Part shown: positions 1 to 9,617 of the stretch, in pieces | Position numbering within the stretch: position 1 is the stretch's first letter | Layout of the letters: each line of letters starts with the position of its first letter | Assembly (NCBI GenBank): GCA_946415245.1 | Contig: CAMKRS010000003.1 | Coordinates: 1 to 64,000, forward strand | Source of the DNA: an uncultured Prevotella sp. | Lineage (GTDB): Bacteria > Bacteroidota > Bacteroidia > Bacteroidales > Bacteroidaceae | Length of the DNA stretch: 64,000 bases | Direction of reading: 5' to 3' | Notes under the pieces: generated by a model | Seen by the model: only the letters and a program-made list of their open reading frames with translations | Told to the model about the DNA's origin: nothing | The model's database searches: none | Position numbers and translations under genes: made by a program

Positions 1-2
1 TG

Positions 3-260
3 ACGCTTATCGGCAATCCCAAGAACCGCGTGTCTGTCGTGTCGTTCGTCCTCGACGGCATTCCCGTTCCCGAAACAGGTACATTATTAGATAAGGAGGG
101 CATCGCAGTGCGTGCCGGTCACCACTGCGCCCAGCCTGCCCTGCGCGCCCTGGGCTATGAGATGAGTGTACGTCCCACCTTCGCCCTTTACAACACCCGC
201 GAAGACGTGGACAAACTGGTCGTTGCCGTCCGCAAGATCGTCGGACAGCGTAGCAAATAG
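3..260 (+). CDS. sufS: SufS-like cysteine desulfurase, C-terminal part (cut by window start)
   Basis: An open frame enters from the left edge and stops at 258-260, so only the last 85 residues are visible. The segment RAGHHCAQPALR carries the active-site cysteine loop of group II (SufS/CsdA) cysteine desulfurases, followed by the usual small C-terminal helix region. The family takes sulfur from cysteine as a persulfide, with PLP, for Fe-S cluster assembly in the cytoplasm. The frame is open from base 3, and a GTG at position 30 is only an internal valine. A PLP enzyme of sulfur metabolism follows 35 bp downstream, which fits a shared transcript. Confidence 0.88.
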   Translation, partial: TLIGNPKNRVSVVSFVLDGIPVPETGTLLDKEGIAVRAGHHCAQPALRALGYEMSVRPTFALYNTREDVDKLVVAVRKIVGQRSK

Positions 261-293
261 TCAAATAGTAAATAGTCAAATAGTCAAATAATA
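255..293. repeat. Short tandem array (AAATAGTC units)
   Basis: The gap between the sufS end and the next gene consists almost entirely of four to five degenerate 7-8 nt units of the form AAATAGTC. The array runs up to the GTG start codon of the next gene. It belongs to the dispersed array family described in the findings. Confidence 0.8.
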
Positions 294-295
294 AG

Positions 296-1531
296 GTGCA
301 GTACGAAACGAAAATATTGACGACGAAGTATCAGAAACCTGATGCATATGGGGCACTGTCTATGCCCGTCTACTATACGGCGGCGTTTGAGTTTGAGTCT
401 GCCAAGGCCATGGGCGACGCATTTTGCGGTCGTTCCATGGCCCCGTCGTATGCCCGTATCGCCAACCCCACGGTGACCTATCTGGAGGAACGCGTGCGAC
501 AGCTGACGGGGGCAGTAAGCGTGACAGCACTCAATACCGGTATGGCGGCCATCCACTACGCCCTTACGGCTGTCAGCGCAGCAGGACTCAACATCGTGGC
601 CTCGAAGCATCTGTTTGGCAATAGTGTTTCGCTGATTCGTGACACCCTCGGCAACTTCGGTGTAGAAGCACGCTTTGTAGATTTCACGAAACCCGAAGAA
701 GTAGAGGCACAAATCGATGACAAGACCTGTGCACTGTTCTTCGAGATCATCACCAATCCGCAATTGTTTGTGGCTGATATCCGCAAATTGGCCGACATCG
801 CCCACAAGGCAGGTGTACCCCTGATTGCCGATACCACCATTGTACCGTTCTCCACCTTCCGTGCCGTTGATTTCGGCGTGGATATCGAGGTGGTATCGAG
901 TACGAAGTATATCTCTGGTGGCGGCACTGGTCTCGGCGGTTTGCTCATCGACTACGGAAAGTTCGATTGGTCGCAGTCGCCCTCCCCTGCCCTGCAAGCA
1001 CGTATCAAGAAGGTCGGTAAGAAACTGGCATTTACGGCACGAGTGAAGACAGAACTGGTGACGAACCTCGGTGCGCTGATGACACCCCAGGCGGCCTATA
1101 TGGAAACCCTCGGCCTCGACACCCTCGACATCCGTTTCCGTCGTCAGGCTGAGACCACGCTCTGGCTCGCCAAGCAATGTCAACAACTGCCGGAGATCAA
1201 GCGCGTGAACTATACTGGCTTGGAGGATAATCCCTTCTATGAACTCTCGAAGGCACAATTTGGTCCCTTGCCAGGTGCCGTCTTCACCATCGACCTCGAA
1301 TCGAAAGAGGCTGCGTGGGCATTCATCGACAAGCTCCAGATTATCCGTCGCGCCACAAACCTCTTCGACCGCAAGTCCTTGGCTATCCATCCCGCCTCCA
1401 CCATCTTCGGTCTCTTCACCCCCGAACAATGTGCGGAGATGTCCGTCCCAGATACGACCGTCCGCTTGAGCATCGGCCTCGAAGCCGGCGAAGACCTGTT
1501 AGAGGATATCAAACAAAGTTTTGTCATTTAA
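296..1531 (+). CDS. Cys/Met metabolism PLP-dependent transferase (second O-acetylhomoserine sulfhydrylase-like enzyme)
   Basis: A 411-residue fold-type I PLP enzyme of the gamma family (cystathionine gamma-synthase/O-acetylhomoserine sulfhydrylase group). The PLP lysine lies in SSTKYISGGG, at about K204, and the N-terminal RIANPTVTYLEERV segment is typical of the family. The GTG start at 296 is chosen because homology begins at once and no nearby ATG keeps it. It differs from the canonical enzyme at 41344-42630 (longer N-terminus and different active-site flank), so substrate use may differ. It lies directly behind the SufS-like gene, suggesting a role in sulfur transfer or methionine supply. 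The exact reaction cannot be told from sequence alone. Confidence 0.85.
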   Translation: MQYETKILTTKYQKPDAYGALSMPVYYTAAFEFESAKAMGDAFCGRSMAPSYARIANPTVTYLEERVRQLTGAVSVTALNTGMAAIHYALTAVSAAGLNIVASKHLFGNSVSLIRDTLGNFGVEARFVDFTKPEEVEAQIDDKTCALFFEIITNPQLFVADIRKLADIAHKAGVPLIADTTIVPFSTFRAVDFGVDIEVVSSTKYISGGGTGLGGLLIDYGKFDWSQSPSPALQARIKKVGKKLAFTARVKTELVTNLGALMTPQAAYMETLGLDTLDIRFRRQAETTLWLAKQCQQLPEIKRVNYTGLEDNPFYELSKAQFGPLPGAVFTIDLESKEAAWAFIDKLQIIRRATNLFDRKSLAIHPASTIFGLFTPEQCAEMSVPDTTVRLSIGLEAGEDLLEDIKQSFVI

Positions 1532-1566
1532 TGTTGAAAAGATGGTGCAGTTATTAAGATTTTTAT

Positions 1567-1574
1567 TATCTTTG
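1567..1574 (+). promoter_or_regulatory. Bacteroidetes -7 box TATCTTTG
   Basis: TATCTTTG matches TAnnTTTG and lies 18 bp before the ATG of the GH2 gene. The upstream -33 TTG is not clear. Confidence 0.65.
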
Positions 1575-1592
1575 CACCAAAATCAACACATT

Positions 1593-3410
1593 ATGAGACA
1601 TTTCTTGAATATCATCCTTTCAGTCATCGGAGGCGGGTTCCTCACGGTGACAACAGCCATTGCGCAACCCCTGATCCAAAACGTCAATGCCTATGAGAGC
1701 ATGTCGCTCAACGGCGAGTGGAACTACATCGTCGATGTGCAGGAGGAGGGCTATTACGACTACCGCATGAACCCCACACGATGGGGATTCTTCCAGAATG
1801 CTAAGCCGCAGAAGCCGGAAGACCTGATTGAGTACGACTTCGACAAATCGCCCACCATGCGGATTCCCGGTGATTGGAACACACAGGACGAGCGACTGTT
1901 CTTCTATGAAGGGACAGTTTGGTTCAAGAAGAGTTTTCAGGCCGTGCCGATGCAGGATGTGCGGACGCTGTTGTATTTCGGTGCCGTCAACTACGACTGC
2001 CATGTCTATGTGAACAGCCGGCATGTGGGACATCACATCGGTGGCTTCACGCCATTCAACTACGATATCAGCGACATGCTGAAAGAGGGAGAGAACATCC
2101 TCATCGTCAAGGTCGACAACAAGCGTCATGCCGAGGATGTTCCCACACAGATCTTCGACTGGTGGAACTACGGCGGCATCACCCGCGATGTGAAGTTGGT
2201 GAAGGTGACGCCCGTGTACCTCGAAGATTACAGCCTGCAATTACAGAAGGCTGATGCGAAGGCAAAGAATCGCGACATCAGTTTCAGCGCCAAACTCAAC
2301 AAGGCAGAAGCCGGTCACACCGTCACCGTCAGCATCCCTGAGCTTAAACTGAAAAAGACCCTCACCACCGATTCAAGTGGAACTATTCACTATTCACTAT
2401 TAACTATTCACTCTGCAAAGCTTCAGCTTTGGTCGCCGGAGAGTCCCAAGCGCTATCGTGTGGACATCTCTCTGGATACATCCACCATTTCCGACAGCAT
2501 CGGCTTCCGCACCATCGAGACCCGCGACAAACAGATTCTGCTTAATGGTCAGCCCATCTTCCTGAAAGGCATCTCCATTCATAATGAAAAGCCTAATGGC
2601 GGTGGACGTGCTAATACAGCTGAGGATGCCCGCACACTCCTTGGATGGGCCAAGCAGCTGGGCTGCAACTTCGTACGTCTGGCCCACTATCCCCACCACG
2701 AAGAGATGGTACGCGAGGCAGAGAAGATGGGTATCCTGGTGTGGTCGGAGATCCCCGTCTATTGGACCATCGCATGGAAGAATCCCAAGACTTACGAGAA
2801 CGCCCAGAACCAGTTGCGTGATATGATTGCCCGCGACCACAACCGTGCGAATATCATCATCTGGAGCATTGCCAACGAGACGCCTCACTCTCCTGAGCGC
2901 GACCAGTTCCTGGGTAATCTTGCCCAATATGCCCGCACGCTCGACAACACCCGTCTCATCTCGATGGCGATGGAGGTAACGGGTGCCTCGAACTATGTCA
3001 ACCGTCTGAACGACAATATGAACCAGTATGTCGATGTGGTCAGTTTCAACCAATACATCGGCTGGTACCGCGATGTGAACGACGCCCCGAAGATGCGCTG
3101 GGAAATCCCCTACAACAAACCCGTCATCGTCAGCGAGTTCGGTGGTGGAGCCAAATACGGCTATCATGGCGCCAAGAACCAGCGGTGGACGGAGGAGTTT
3201 CAGGAGAACCTCTACCGCGAAAACTGTGCGATGCTCGACAAGATAGAGGGCCTCGCTGGCACAACGCCTTGGATCTTGAAGGATTTCCGTTCACCACGTC
3301 GTGTGCTGCCCGATGTTCAGGACTATTACAACCGCAAGGGCCTCTTCAGCGACAAAGGCGAGAAGAAGAAAGCCTTCTACGTCTTAAAAGAATGGTACGA
3401 TAGTAAGTAA
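1593..3410 (+). CDS. Secreted glycoside hydrolase family 2 (beta-galactosidase/beta-glucuronidase type)
   Basis: A 605-residue protein. The ATG at 1593 is chosen because it gives a signal peptide (MRHFLNIILSVIGGGFLTV, then an alanine-type site near TAIAQ) and follows the promoter; an in-frame upstream ATG at 1521 overlaps the previous gene. The order is an N-terminal sugar-binding jelly roll, an Ig-like domain and a TIM barrel. The acid/base is E429 in SIANET and the nucleophile is E515 in IVSEFGGG, as in GH2. It probably cleaves a beta-linked sugar in the periplasm. An in-frame tandem array at 2381-2413 adds a TIHYSLLTIHS peptide in the Ig-like region. Substrate is unknown. Confidence 0.88.
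   Translation: MRHFLNIILSVIGGGFLTVTTAIAQPLIQNVNAYESMSLNGEWNYIVDVQEEGYYDYRMNPTRWGFFQNAKPQKPEDLIEYDFDKSPTMRIPGDWNTQDERLFFYEGTVWFKKSFQAVPMQDVRTLLYFGAVNYDCHVYVNSRHVGHHIGGFTPFNYDISDMLKEGENILIVKVDNKRHAEDVPTQIFDWWNYGGITRDVKLVKVTPVYLEDYSLQLQKADAKAKNRDISFSAKLNKAEAGHTVTVSIPELKLKKTLTTDSSGTIHYSLLTIHSAKLQLWSPESPKRYRVDISLDTSTISDSIGFRTIETRDKQILLNGQPIFLKGISIHNEKPNGGGRANTAEDARTLLGWAKQLGCNFVRLAHYPHHEEMVREAEKMGILVWSEIPVYWTIAWKNPKTYENAQNQLRDMIARDHNRANIIIWSIANETPHSPERDQFLGNLAQYARTLDNTRLISMAMEVTGASNYVNRLNDNMNQYVDVVSFNQYIGWYRDVNDAPKMRWEIPYNKPVIVSEFGGGAKYGYHGAKNQRWTEEFQENLYRENCAMLDKIEGLAGTTPWILKDFRSPRRVLPDVQDYYNRKGLFSDKGEKKKAFYVLKEWYDSK
2381..2413. repeat. Intragenic ACTATTC heptamer array
   Basis: Four to five ACTATTC-like 7-mers occur inside the GH2 gene and stay in frame. 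They encode a short hydrophobic/serine-rich insert just before the LWSPESPKRY strand of the Ig-like domain. Confidence 0.85.
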
Positions 3411-3423
3411 TCATAGAAAAGAA

Positions 3424-3502
3424 GTGACCCTTCTGACCTTTCTGACCCCTAATGCAAAAGACGCGTTTCTTCTTTGGGGGGTAGAAGGGTCAGAAGGGTC
3501 AC
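3424..3502. repeat. Large inverted repeat / hairpin after the GH2 gene
   Basis: GTGACCCTTCTGACC at 3424-3438 is exactly complementary to 3488-3502. An inner, bulged pairing (TTCTGACCCC with GGGGTAGAA) continues the stem. It starts 14 bp after the GH2 stop codon and has no T-run, so it may be a processing hairpin, a weak terminator or a REP-like element. Confidence 0.75.
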
Positions 3503-3605
3503 ATAAAAAGTGGATATAACAATTATGCGTATACGCGTGGAAAGAAACTATCATCTGATAATATGAGGCCTACGCAAGATCCAACTATTTCCAGATAAGT
3601 GGTTC

Positions 3606-3668
3606 TTATTGCGTAATAAGTGACCCTTATTGCTGAACAAGAGCCACTTATTTTCTGAGAGAGACCTG
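3606..3668. repeat. Degenerate 21-nt tandem repeat
   Basis: Units start at 3606, 3627 and 3648, each with TTATT at the start and GTGACCC or GAGCCAC at the end. The period is exactly 21 nt for the first two units. The same grammar recurs at 46805-46877. I see no gene in the rest of 3411-3764. Confidence 0.7.
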
Positions 3669-3734
3669 AAAAATGTAGAAAGTGCCTACCTAAAGCATGG
3701 AAACTGTCATAAAATAAGCCCGCGAAGATAAGAA

Positions 3735-3812
3735 TACCATGCTTATGGTATATAGAATGACATAACGAGGGGATTGTGGGAGTGTGTAAATCGCCGTACC
3801 TTTGCACCGTCA
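3735..3812 (+). promoter_or_regulatory. Promoter and upstream region shared with 9618-9697
   Basis: TTG at 3774-3776, a 20-nt spacer and TACCTTTG at 3797-3804 fit the Bacteroidetes housekeeping promoter. The palindrome TACCATGCTTATGGTA (3735-3750) lies upstream. The whole block is about 80 percent identical to the region before the second TonB operon, indicating duplication or a common regulator. Confidence 0.75.
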
Positions 3813-3832
3813 AACATTTAAAGTGTAAGAAG

Positions 3833-4753
3833 ATGAAAAGGATAGCATTTACAATAGCATTGTTTTTGAGCCTCGGACTGAGCAACGTCTTGGCAGAGGA
3901 AAATAGTACTAATAATAATGTACGCACGATAAAGGCTCCGCGCTTCGCACGTCCGTTGGTAGAAAAATGGATTGAGGAATACGCCAAGACTGAGCCCGGT
4001 GTGGAATTCCAGATAGCCAAGGGTCAGGAAAACTCTGACCTCACGGTCACCATTGATCATCAGGAAGCCGACACAAAAGACTTTTGCCATTTGTTATATA
4101 TAGGGGAAACAGCCGTACTGCCTATTACTGCCCGCAGTTCTGAGGCAGCACGGCTATTGGAGGGCAAGCACCTAAATGCGAAGAAATTAAAGCAGCTCTT
4201 CTTCCTGAACGACGACTTTGATGAGGATGTGAAGAAGATCAAGGCTTTCGAGAATATTATTATTTATAGTGGTAGCAATGCTTCATCAGTAGCCTCATCG
4301 TTTGCCCACAACTTTGGCGAAGAAAGCAGTAGTTTCAGAGGCAAGCGTATCTCTGGTGACGATTTGTTCTTGAATACCGCCGTTTCGAAAGATCCCCTCG
4401 GTGTGAGCTTCAACGCCCTGTCGAACATCTTCGACCTGAAAAGCCGTCATCTGAAAAGTGATCTGTCGCTCGTAGGTCTCGATTTGAAGAAGGACCTCGA
4501 AAGCTGTTTCAGCGACGATGGCACACTCGATGATGTACTCAACATTTTAGAGAATGGCAAACCGGCTGAGGTGACCATCGAAAAGGTTGGCGTCACATTC
4601 AACGATACCGACGAAGCCGTCAACCGCTTCATGCAATGGGTGCTTATGAATGGCACAAAATATAATCACGAATATGGTTTGCTGAACCTTGATAAAAAAG
4701 AGACGAGCATCCAGATTGATAAGGTACAAAACACATTGACAGCACAAAAGTAA
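3833..4753 (+). CDS. Periplasmic PstS-like substrate-binding protein
   Basis: A 306-residue exported protein. The ATG at 3833 gives a signal peptide ending near NVLAEE; an upstream in-frame ATG overlaps the promoter. The mature part (APRFARPLVEKWIEEYAKTE, later YSGSNASSVASSF) looks like the substrate-binding fold of phosphate ABC transporters, but no ABC genes are nearby. It is first in an operon with SusC- and SusD-like genes, with 40 bp to the next start. It may bind a small ligand for, or signal to, that uptake system. Family assignment is by pattern only, and the ligand is unknown. Confidence 0.6.
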   Translation: MKRIAFTIALFLSLGLSNVLAEENSTNNNVRTIKAPRFARPLVEKWIEEYAKTEPGVEFQIAKGQENSDLTVTIDHQEADTKDFCHLLYIGETAVLPITARSSEAARLLEGKHLNAKKLKQLFFLNDDFDEDVKKIKAFENIIIYSGSNASSVASSFAHNFGEESSSFRGKRISGDDLFLNTAVSKDPLGVSFNALSNIFDLKSRHLKSDLSLVGLDLKKDLESCFSDDGTLDDVLNILENGKPAEVTIEKVGVTFNDTDEAVNRFMQWVLMNGTKYNHEYGLLNLDKKETSIQIDKVQNTLTAQK

Positions 4754-4793
4754 GATTGTTTTTAGGTTAAAAGGTAAGGAAAGGATAATTCTT

Positions 4794-7700
4794 ATGGTAA
4801 AGAGATTGTTTATTGCAACACTCGTTGCAATCAGCCCCCTTTATGCGCTGGCGCAGGGGTTGATAACGGGTCACATCAAAGACGCTCGTAGCGGTGAGTC
4901 GCTGATAGGAGCATCGGTGATTGTGAAGAGCGAAAAGGGACAAGGCGTCGTCACTGATATTGATGGTAACTTCTCCTTGCAGACGAAGGTGGAAGCCCCG
5001 CTGACTCTGAGAGTAGAGTTCGTAGGCTATCGTCCGATAGACGTGGATGTCTACGACTTCGAAGAACCTGTGGAGATTGCGCTCATCGACAATTCCAACA
5101 AACTGGACGAGGTTGTCGTGATAGGCTACGGTACACAGAAGCGTAACCAGCTGACGGGTAGCGTGACCACCGTCAAGGCTGATATCTTCGAGAAGGCTCC
5201 CGCGCCAACACTTGATGGTGCACTGAGCGGACAGGTAGCAGGACTGGCCGTGACCGCGAGCAGCGGACAGCCAGGAGCCGACAGCCATATTCGTATTCGT
5301 GGTGGCAACTCTGTCAATGCCTCGAACGAGCCTCTTTACGTAGTCGATGGTTTTATCTATTTCAAAGATGCCGCCAACAGCACCACAGATATCGGAGCCA
5401 TCGAAGGTAGTCTGAACCCCTTGGCCACCATCAACCCTAATGACATCGAAAGCATTGAGGTGTTGAAGGACGTCTCTGCTACTGCCATCTATGGCTCGCG
5501 TGGTGCCAATGGTGTGATCCTCATTACCACGAAGAAAGGAAAGTTAGGTAAAAGCAAGGCCCACATCGCCTATAATTATAGTATCGGTGTAAGCAGTGCG
5601 ACTAAGAAGCTCGACCTCTTAAATGCCAGCGAATGGGCACAATACCAGAAGGATTATTTTAGCAACAAGGGTGGTTATTCAGATACTGAGATTGCTGCAC
5701 TGGGCAAAGGCACTGATTGGCAGGATGCTGTGCTGCGCACCGCCATCCAGCAGACCCACGAACTGAGCATCAACGGTGGTACGGAGAAGAACCGTTACGC
5801 CTTCTCAGCCAACTATACCGATCAGGATGGCATCATCCTGAACTCAGGTTTCCAACGCTATAATTTCCATACCAACGTAGAGTGGGAGTTGCAAAAGAAC
5901 CTGCACTTCGGCGTTAACGCCACATATGGTCGTTCGAAGCAGAGTGGACTGACTACCACCGAGGAGAAGGTCTTTAACTCATCACCCTTCTCAGCAGGCA
6001 TCACCAACAGTTTTGTTTATGCACTCATGATGCCGCCTGTGGTGAGCGTCTACAACGCTGATGGAAACTACAATTTCAGCAACCCCTATGAGTATGCCTA
6101 CTTTGCTATTGGTGACCACTCTGCCAACCCTGTTTACGACTTGAAAGAGAGCGTGGCCGAAAACATCAACAACTACCTGTTGAGCAACGTATGGGCTACC
6201 TATAAGATCGGCCACCTGACACTGAAAGCCACCGTAGGTCTGAACAGTGAGAAGCTCACTCAGAACTACTTCTCTGGGGCCTACACCTCTTTGGGTCTCG
6301 CCACACAGGGTATCGGTGGTACGGGTAACCGTCAGACCGATGTGTGGCAGCAGGAGTACACCGCCACCTACGAGCATGACTTCGGTCACCATCATATCGA
6401 AGCTTTGGGCGGCTACACCCGTCAGACACAGACCTCAACTTATAGTACCATCCGCACCAACCACTTCACCAACGAGAGTCTGAAACAGTACAATCTGGGC
6501 GACGGTTCTGAGATCTACACGCCACAGACGGGCATCAGTGAGTCATCGCTCAACTCAATCATCGGCCGCGTTAATTATACGCTGAACGACCGCTACAATG
6601 CCACTGCCACTTTCCGTGCCGACAATAGCAGCCGCTTCTCGGCAGGTCACCGCTGGGGCTACTTCCCTTCATTAGGTTTGTCGTGGAACGTTGATAAAGA
6701 GCGTTTCTTGCGCCGCATCCACAGCATTGACTACCTGAAACTGCGTCTCTCAGGCGGATTGGTAGGCAATCAGGAGATCAGCGATTACGCCTTCTCTACC
6801 TCCTACGCCACGGGTTTCTACGGCGGTAGCAGCAGTTACTCTAAGCAGAATGCTGCCAATGACGACCTGAAATGGGAGACCACCGCAAGCTATAACCTCG
6901 GTATCGATCTCGGCCTTTGGAAAGATCGCGTGAACATCGTATTTGATGCCTACTACAAAAAGACCAGCGACCTGTTGCTTGTGGTGCCGATGGGCTTTTC
7001 AGCAGGTGTCACTACCCAGTTGCAGAATGTTGGTAATGTGGAGAACAAGGGCGTGGAGTTGGCCGTCAGCACCACTCTCATCCAGAGGAAGAATCTGAAT
7101 TGGACGGTCTCGGCCAATGTTGCTTACAATCACAACGAGATCACCGACATGGGTTCCACGAATAACGTTATCCAAGGCTCAGACAACCAGATGATTCTTC
7201 GCAAAGGTGAGTCCCTTGGTTCGTTCTATGGACTGAAATTCATTGGCATCGTACAACAGGGCGAGGACGTGAGCCAATTGCCTACCATCAACGGACTGAC
7301 GCCCAAGCCTGGCGATCTGAAATACGAGGATACCGATGGAAATAATCGCATTGACGGCAACGACCGTGTGATTCTCGGTAGCATCCAGCCCGACCTCGTC
7401 TACGGTTTCTCTACACTGCTCACTTGGCGCGAGCTCGATTTCTCGGCATCTTTCGCCGGCAGCTATGGCAATGAGGTTTACAACGCCTTGGGTCGTCGTC
7501 TGGAACTGACCAACGATTCCTATAATGTGCTCAGTACCATCAAAGATTCGTGGACACCCGAGCTTGGTGGCAACACCCTGCCTCTGGCCAGCAATGCCCG
7601 TCCCTTCGGCTATATCGACAGCCGCTATGTGCAGAGTGCCAGCTATCTGAAACTGCGCAACCTCACCATCGGCTACCGTCTGCCAAAAATCAAGAGCGTT

Positions 7701-7850
7701 CCTGTGGGCATCCGCGTCTACGCCACTGCCGCCAACCTCTTCACCATCACCTCCTACAAGGGCTACGATCCCGAGGTGGCCAGCGGCACTGATGCCGGCG
7801 CCTACCCCTCTTCGCGCAGTTTTGTATTCGGAATTAACATAACATTATAA
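4794..7850 (+). CDS. SusC-like TonB-dependent outer-membrane transporter
   Basis: A 1018-residue SusC/RagA-family protein. A signal peptide (to about ALAQG) is followed by a CarboxypepD_reg-like domain (GLITGHIKDARSGESLIGASV), a TonB box (LDEVVVIGYGTQKR), a plug with SRGANGVILITTKKG, and a 22-strand barrel ending in FGINITL. With the SusD partner it should form a lidded importer for oligosaccharides, peptides or a metal chelate. No glycosidase or sigma/anti-sigma pair adjoins it, so the cargo may not be a glycan. The second gene of the operon carries the PstS-like protein's promoter. Confidence 0.95.
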   Translation: MVKRLFIATLVAISPLYALAQGLITGHIKDARSGESLIGASVIVKSEKGQGVVTDIDGNFSLQTKVEAPLTLRVEFVGYRPIDVDVYDFEEPVEIALIDNSNKLDEVVVIGYGTQKRNQLTGSVTTVKADIFEKAPAPTLDGALSGQVAGLAVTASSGQPGADSHIRIRGGNSVNASNEPLYVVDGFIYFKDAANSTTDIGAIEGSLNPLATINPNDIESIEVLKDVSATAIYGSRGANGVILITTKKGKLGKSKAHIAYNYSIGVSSATKKLDLLNASEWAQYQKDYFSNKGGYSDTEIAALGKGTDWQDAVLRTAIQQTHELSINGGTEKNRYAFSANYTDQDGIILNSGFQRYNFHTNVEWELQKNLHFGVNATYGRSKQSGLTTTEEKVFNSSPFSAGITNSFVYALMMPPVVSVYNADGNYNFSNPYEYAYFAIGDHSANPVYDLKESVAENINNYLLSNVWATYKIGHLTLKATVGLNSEKLTQNYFSGAYTSLGLATQGIGGTGNRQTDVWQQEYTATYEHDFGHHHIEALGGYTRQTQTSTYSTIRTNHFTNESLKQYNLGDGSEIYTPQTGISESSLNSIIGRVNYTLNDRYNATATFRADNSSRFSAGHRWGYFPSLGLSWNVDKERFLRRIHSIDYLKLRLSGGLVGNQEISDYAFSTSYATGFYGGSSSYSKQNAANDDLKWETTASYNLGIDLGLWKDRVNIVFDAYYKKTSDLLLVVPMGFSAGVTTQLQNVGNVENKGVELAVSTTLIQRKNLNWTVSANVAYNHNEITDMGSTNNVIQGSDNQMILRKGESLGSFYGLKFIGIVQQGEDVSQLPTINGLTPKPGDLKYEDTDGNNRIDGNDRVILGSIQPDLVYGFSTLLTWRELDFSASFAGSYGNEVYNALGRRLELTNDSYNVLSTIKDSWTPELGGNTLPLASNARPFGYIDSRYVQSASYLKLRNLTIGYRLPKIKSVPVGIRVYATAANLFTITSYKGYDPEVASGTDAGAYPSSRSFVFGINITL

Positions 7851-7891
7851 CAAATTAGAGTATTAACTAAAAGTAAAAAGGAGATTTAAGT

Positions 7892-9556
7892 ATGAAGAAG
7901 ACAAACATTTTACTCAATGCCGCTTTGGCAATAACCCTTTCGTTTGGTTTTGCATCATGCTCAAGTAACGATGAAGACATCGACAACAGTAGTAATAACA
8001 ACCAGGTAACCGACGAGAATGTCGTGGCCGATGATGCCAGCGCACTTTCGCTCGTCAACGGTGTTTATAGCCATTGGCAGCCCCTCTCGTCATCGTTCTC
8101 GTTTATCATCGAATTGAACAGTAACAAACTCATTTCCTTCGAGGGCGAAGAGAGCGAGGCTGGTCCCGTGAACAGCCGTTTCGAGCAGGAGCCTACCACT
8201 TGGTATCAGGTCAAGATATTCAACCACCTGCTGCTGGGTATCGCTCAGGACAATGAGGCTATCACCACCATCGATAACTCGCTGAAAGCCGGTAAGGTGA
8301 CTCAGGCTGGCTACAATGCAGCTGTGGGTAAGGCAAAGTTCCTGCGTGCCTTGGCTTATCTGAAACTGGCTCAGCTGTGGGGCGAGGTTCCTGTATTCAC
8401 AGAGAAGGGCGGATCTACCACTGAGCGTCAGGACCTGAACACAGTGTTCAACCAGATCGTTACCGACCTGACCGATGCCGAGTCGCTGTTGAAGAATTAC
8501 GATGGCGATCCTCGCGTGCCCTCTCGTCAGGCAGCCCAGGCTTTGCTTGCCCGTACCTATCTTGTATGGGGTGACAATCCTCTCTCTGCTGCCGAGGTGC
8601 AGGCCATCGCTAACGGACAGGCCGATCCTCAGTTCTCGAAGACCGACAGCCGTTTGCAGAAAGCCATCGAGTATGCCGATAAAGTTATCAGCAGCGGTCT
8701 GCTGAAACTCGACCCCGAATATAACAAGCTCTACGGTCGCGAATACGAGAGCAACAAGCGCGGCACCAACGAGCACCTCTTCACCATTGCCCATGATGGC
8801 GACAAGATCGACGCCCAGGGTAACCACCAGACCCACTGCTCATGGACCTTCCCCTTCCAGAATGGTGAGAATGGCAACGGCTACACCCAGAACCATACCG
8901 AGGTGGCTGATGATAACCTCTACGATGACTGGAAGGCTGAGCAGCCCAATGACAAGCGTCTGGCAGAGACCTATTTCGTGGAGATCAAGAATCCCGCCGA
9001 CGGCAAGACCTACCACTACTATTCGCCCATCTACACACCTATCAATGGTAAGGGCGTAGACCAGAGCTACGAAAACGCAGAGAATCTTGAAATCACCAAG
9101 AACAGTGTTGACCGCATCGAGATTCGCTACGCCGAGGTACTGCTCATCAAGGCAGAGGCCCTTGTGCAGTTAGGTCGCAATGCTGAGGCTGCTGAGCCAT
9201 TCAATCAGCTTCGCACACGTGCCGGTATCGAGACCGTCAGCGCTCCTACCTTTGACCAGATCAAGCGCGAGTGGGACTATGAGTTCACCTACGAGCAGTT
9301 CTCAGTGCTGAACAGCTATCGTTGGAAGGATCTCATCAGCAGCGTGAAGAAAGTTGCTGGTTACAAACACTTTGCCGACGACTGGAAGACCTCCCTTGGC
9401 AATACCTACAATGCCGATCAGGAAGCCTACTTCACCAAGGTACACAACCACCTCGTGGCCAAGTATAACAATGTTCGTGGTAAGCACTACCGCCAGCCCA
9501 TCCCCACGGGTCTTCACGGCGAGGATCTCGGCATTGCCCAGAACCCTGGTTACTAA
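7892..9556 (+). CDS. SusD/RagB-family outer-membrane lipoprotein
   Basis: A 554-residue lipoprotein with a type II signal (SFGFASCSS). It shows SusD landmarks: AKFLRALAYLKLAQLWGEVP in the N-terminal TPR region, RYAEVLLIKAEALVQLGRNAEA in the later TPR, and the C-terminal motif RQPIPTG...QNPGY. It is the surface ligand-binding lid of the SusC-like transporter 41 bp upstream. It ends the operon, and a strong terminator follows. Confidence 0.95.
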   Translation: MKKTNILLNAALAITLSFGFASCSSNDEDIDNSSNNNQVTDENVVADDASALSLVNGVYSHWQPLSSSFSFIIELNSNKLISFEGEESEAGPVNSRFEQEPTTWYQVKIFNHLLLGIAQDNEAITTIDNSLKAGKVTQAGYNAAVGKAKFLRALAYLKLAQLWGEVPVFTEKGGSTTERQDLNTVFNQIVTDLTDAESLLKNYDGDPRVPSRQAAQALLARTYLVWGDNPLSAAEVQAIANGQADPQFSKTDSRLQKAIEYADKVISSGLLKLDPEYNKLYGREYESNKRGTNEHLFTIAHDGDKIDAQGNHQTHCSWTFPFQNGENGNGYTQNHTEVADDNLYDDWKAEQPNDKRLAETYFVEIKNPADGKTYHYYSPIYTPINGKGVDQSYENAENLEITKNSVDRIEIRYAEVLLIKAEALVQLGRNAEAAEPFNQLRTRAGIETVSAPTFDQIKREWDYEFTYEQFSVLNSYRWKDLISSVKKVAGYKHFADDWKTSLGNTYNADQEAYFTKVHNHLVAKYNNVRGKHYRQPIPTGLHGEDLGIAQNPGY

Positions 9557-9579
9557 TCATCAGCAGGGTATCATATAAG

Positions 9580-9606
9580 GAGCATCCATCAGGGTGCTCT
9601 TTTTTA
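9580..9606 (+). terminator. Rho-independent terminator after susD
   Basis: Stem GAGCATCC (9580-9587) pairs with GGGTGCTC (9592-9599) around a 4-nt loop and is followed by a run of T. It closes the operon that begins at 3833. Confidence 0.88.
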
Positions 9607-9617
9607 TTGTCGATACA

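Noticed and set aside
284..1429. Long reverse reading frame opposite the PLP enzyme
   Set aside because: It is the antisense of a clear enzyme gene, with Cys/His/Arg-rich shadow composition and no domain.
2400..3167. Long reverse reading frame opposite the GH2 gene
   Set aside because: Antisense shadow of conserved GH2 catalytic sequence.
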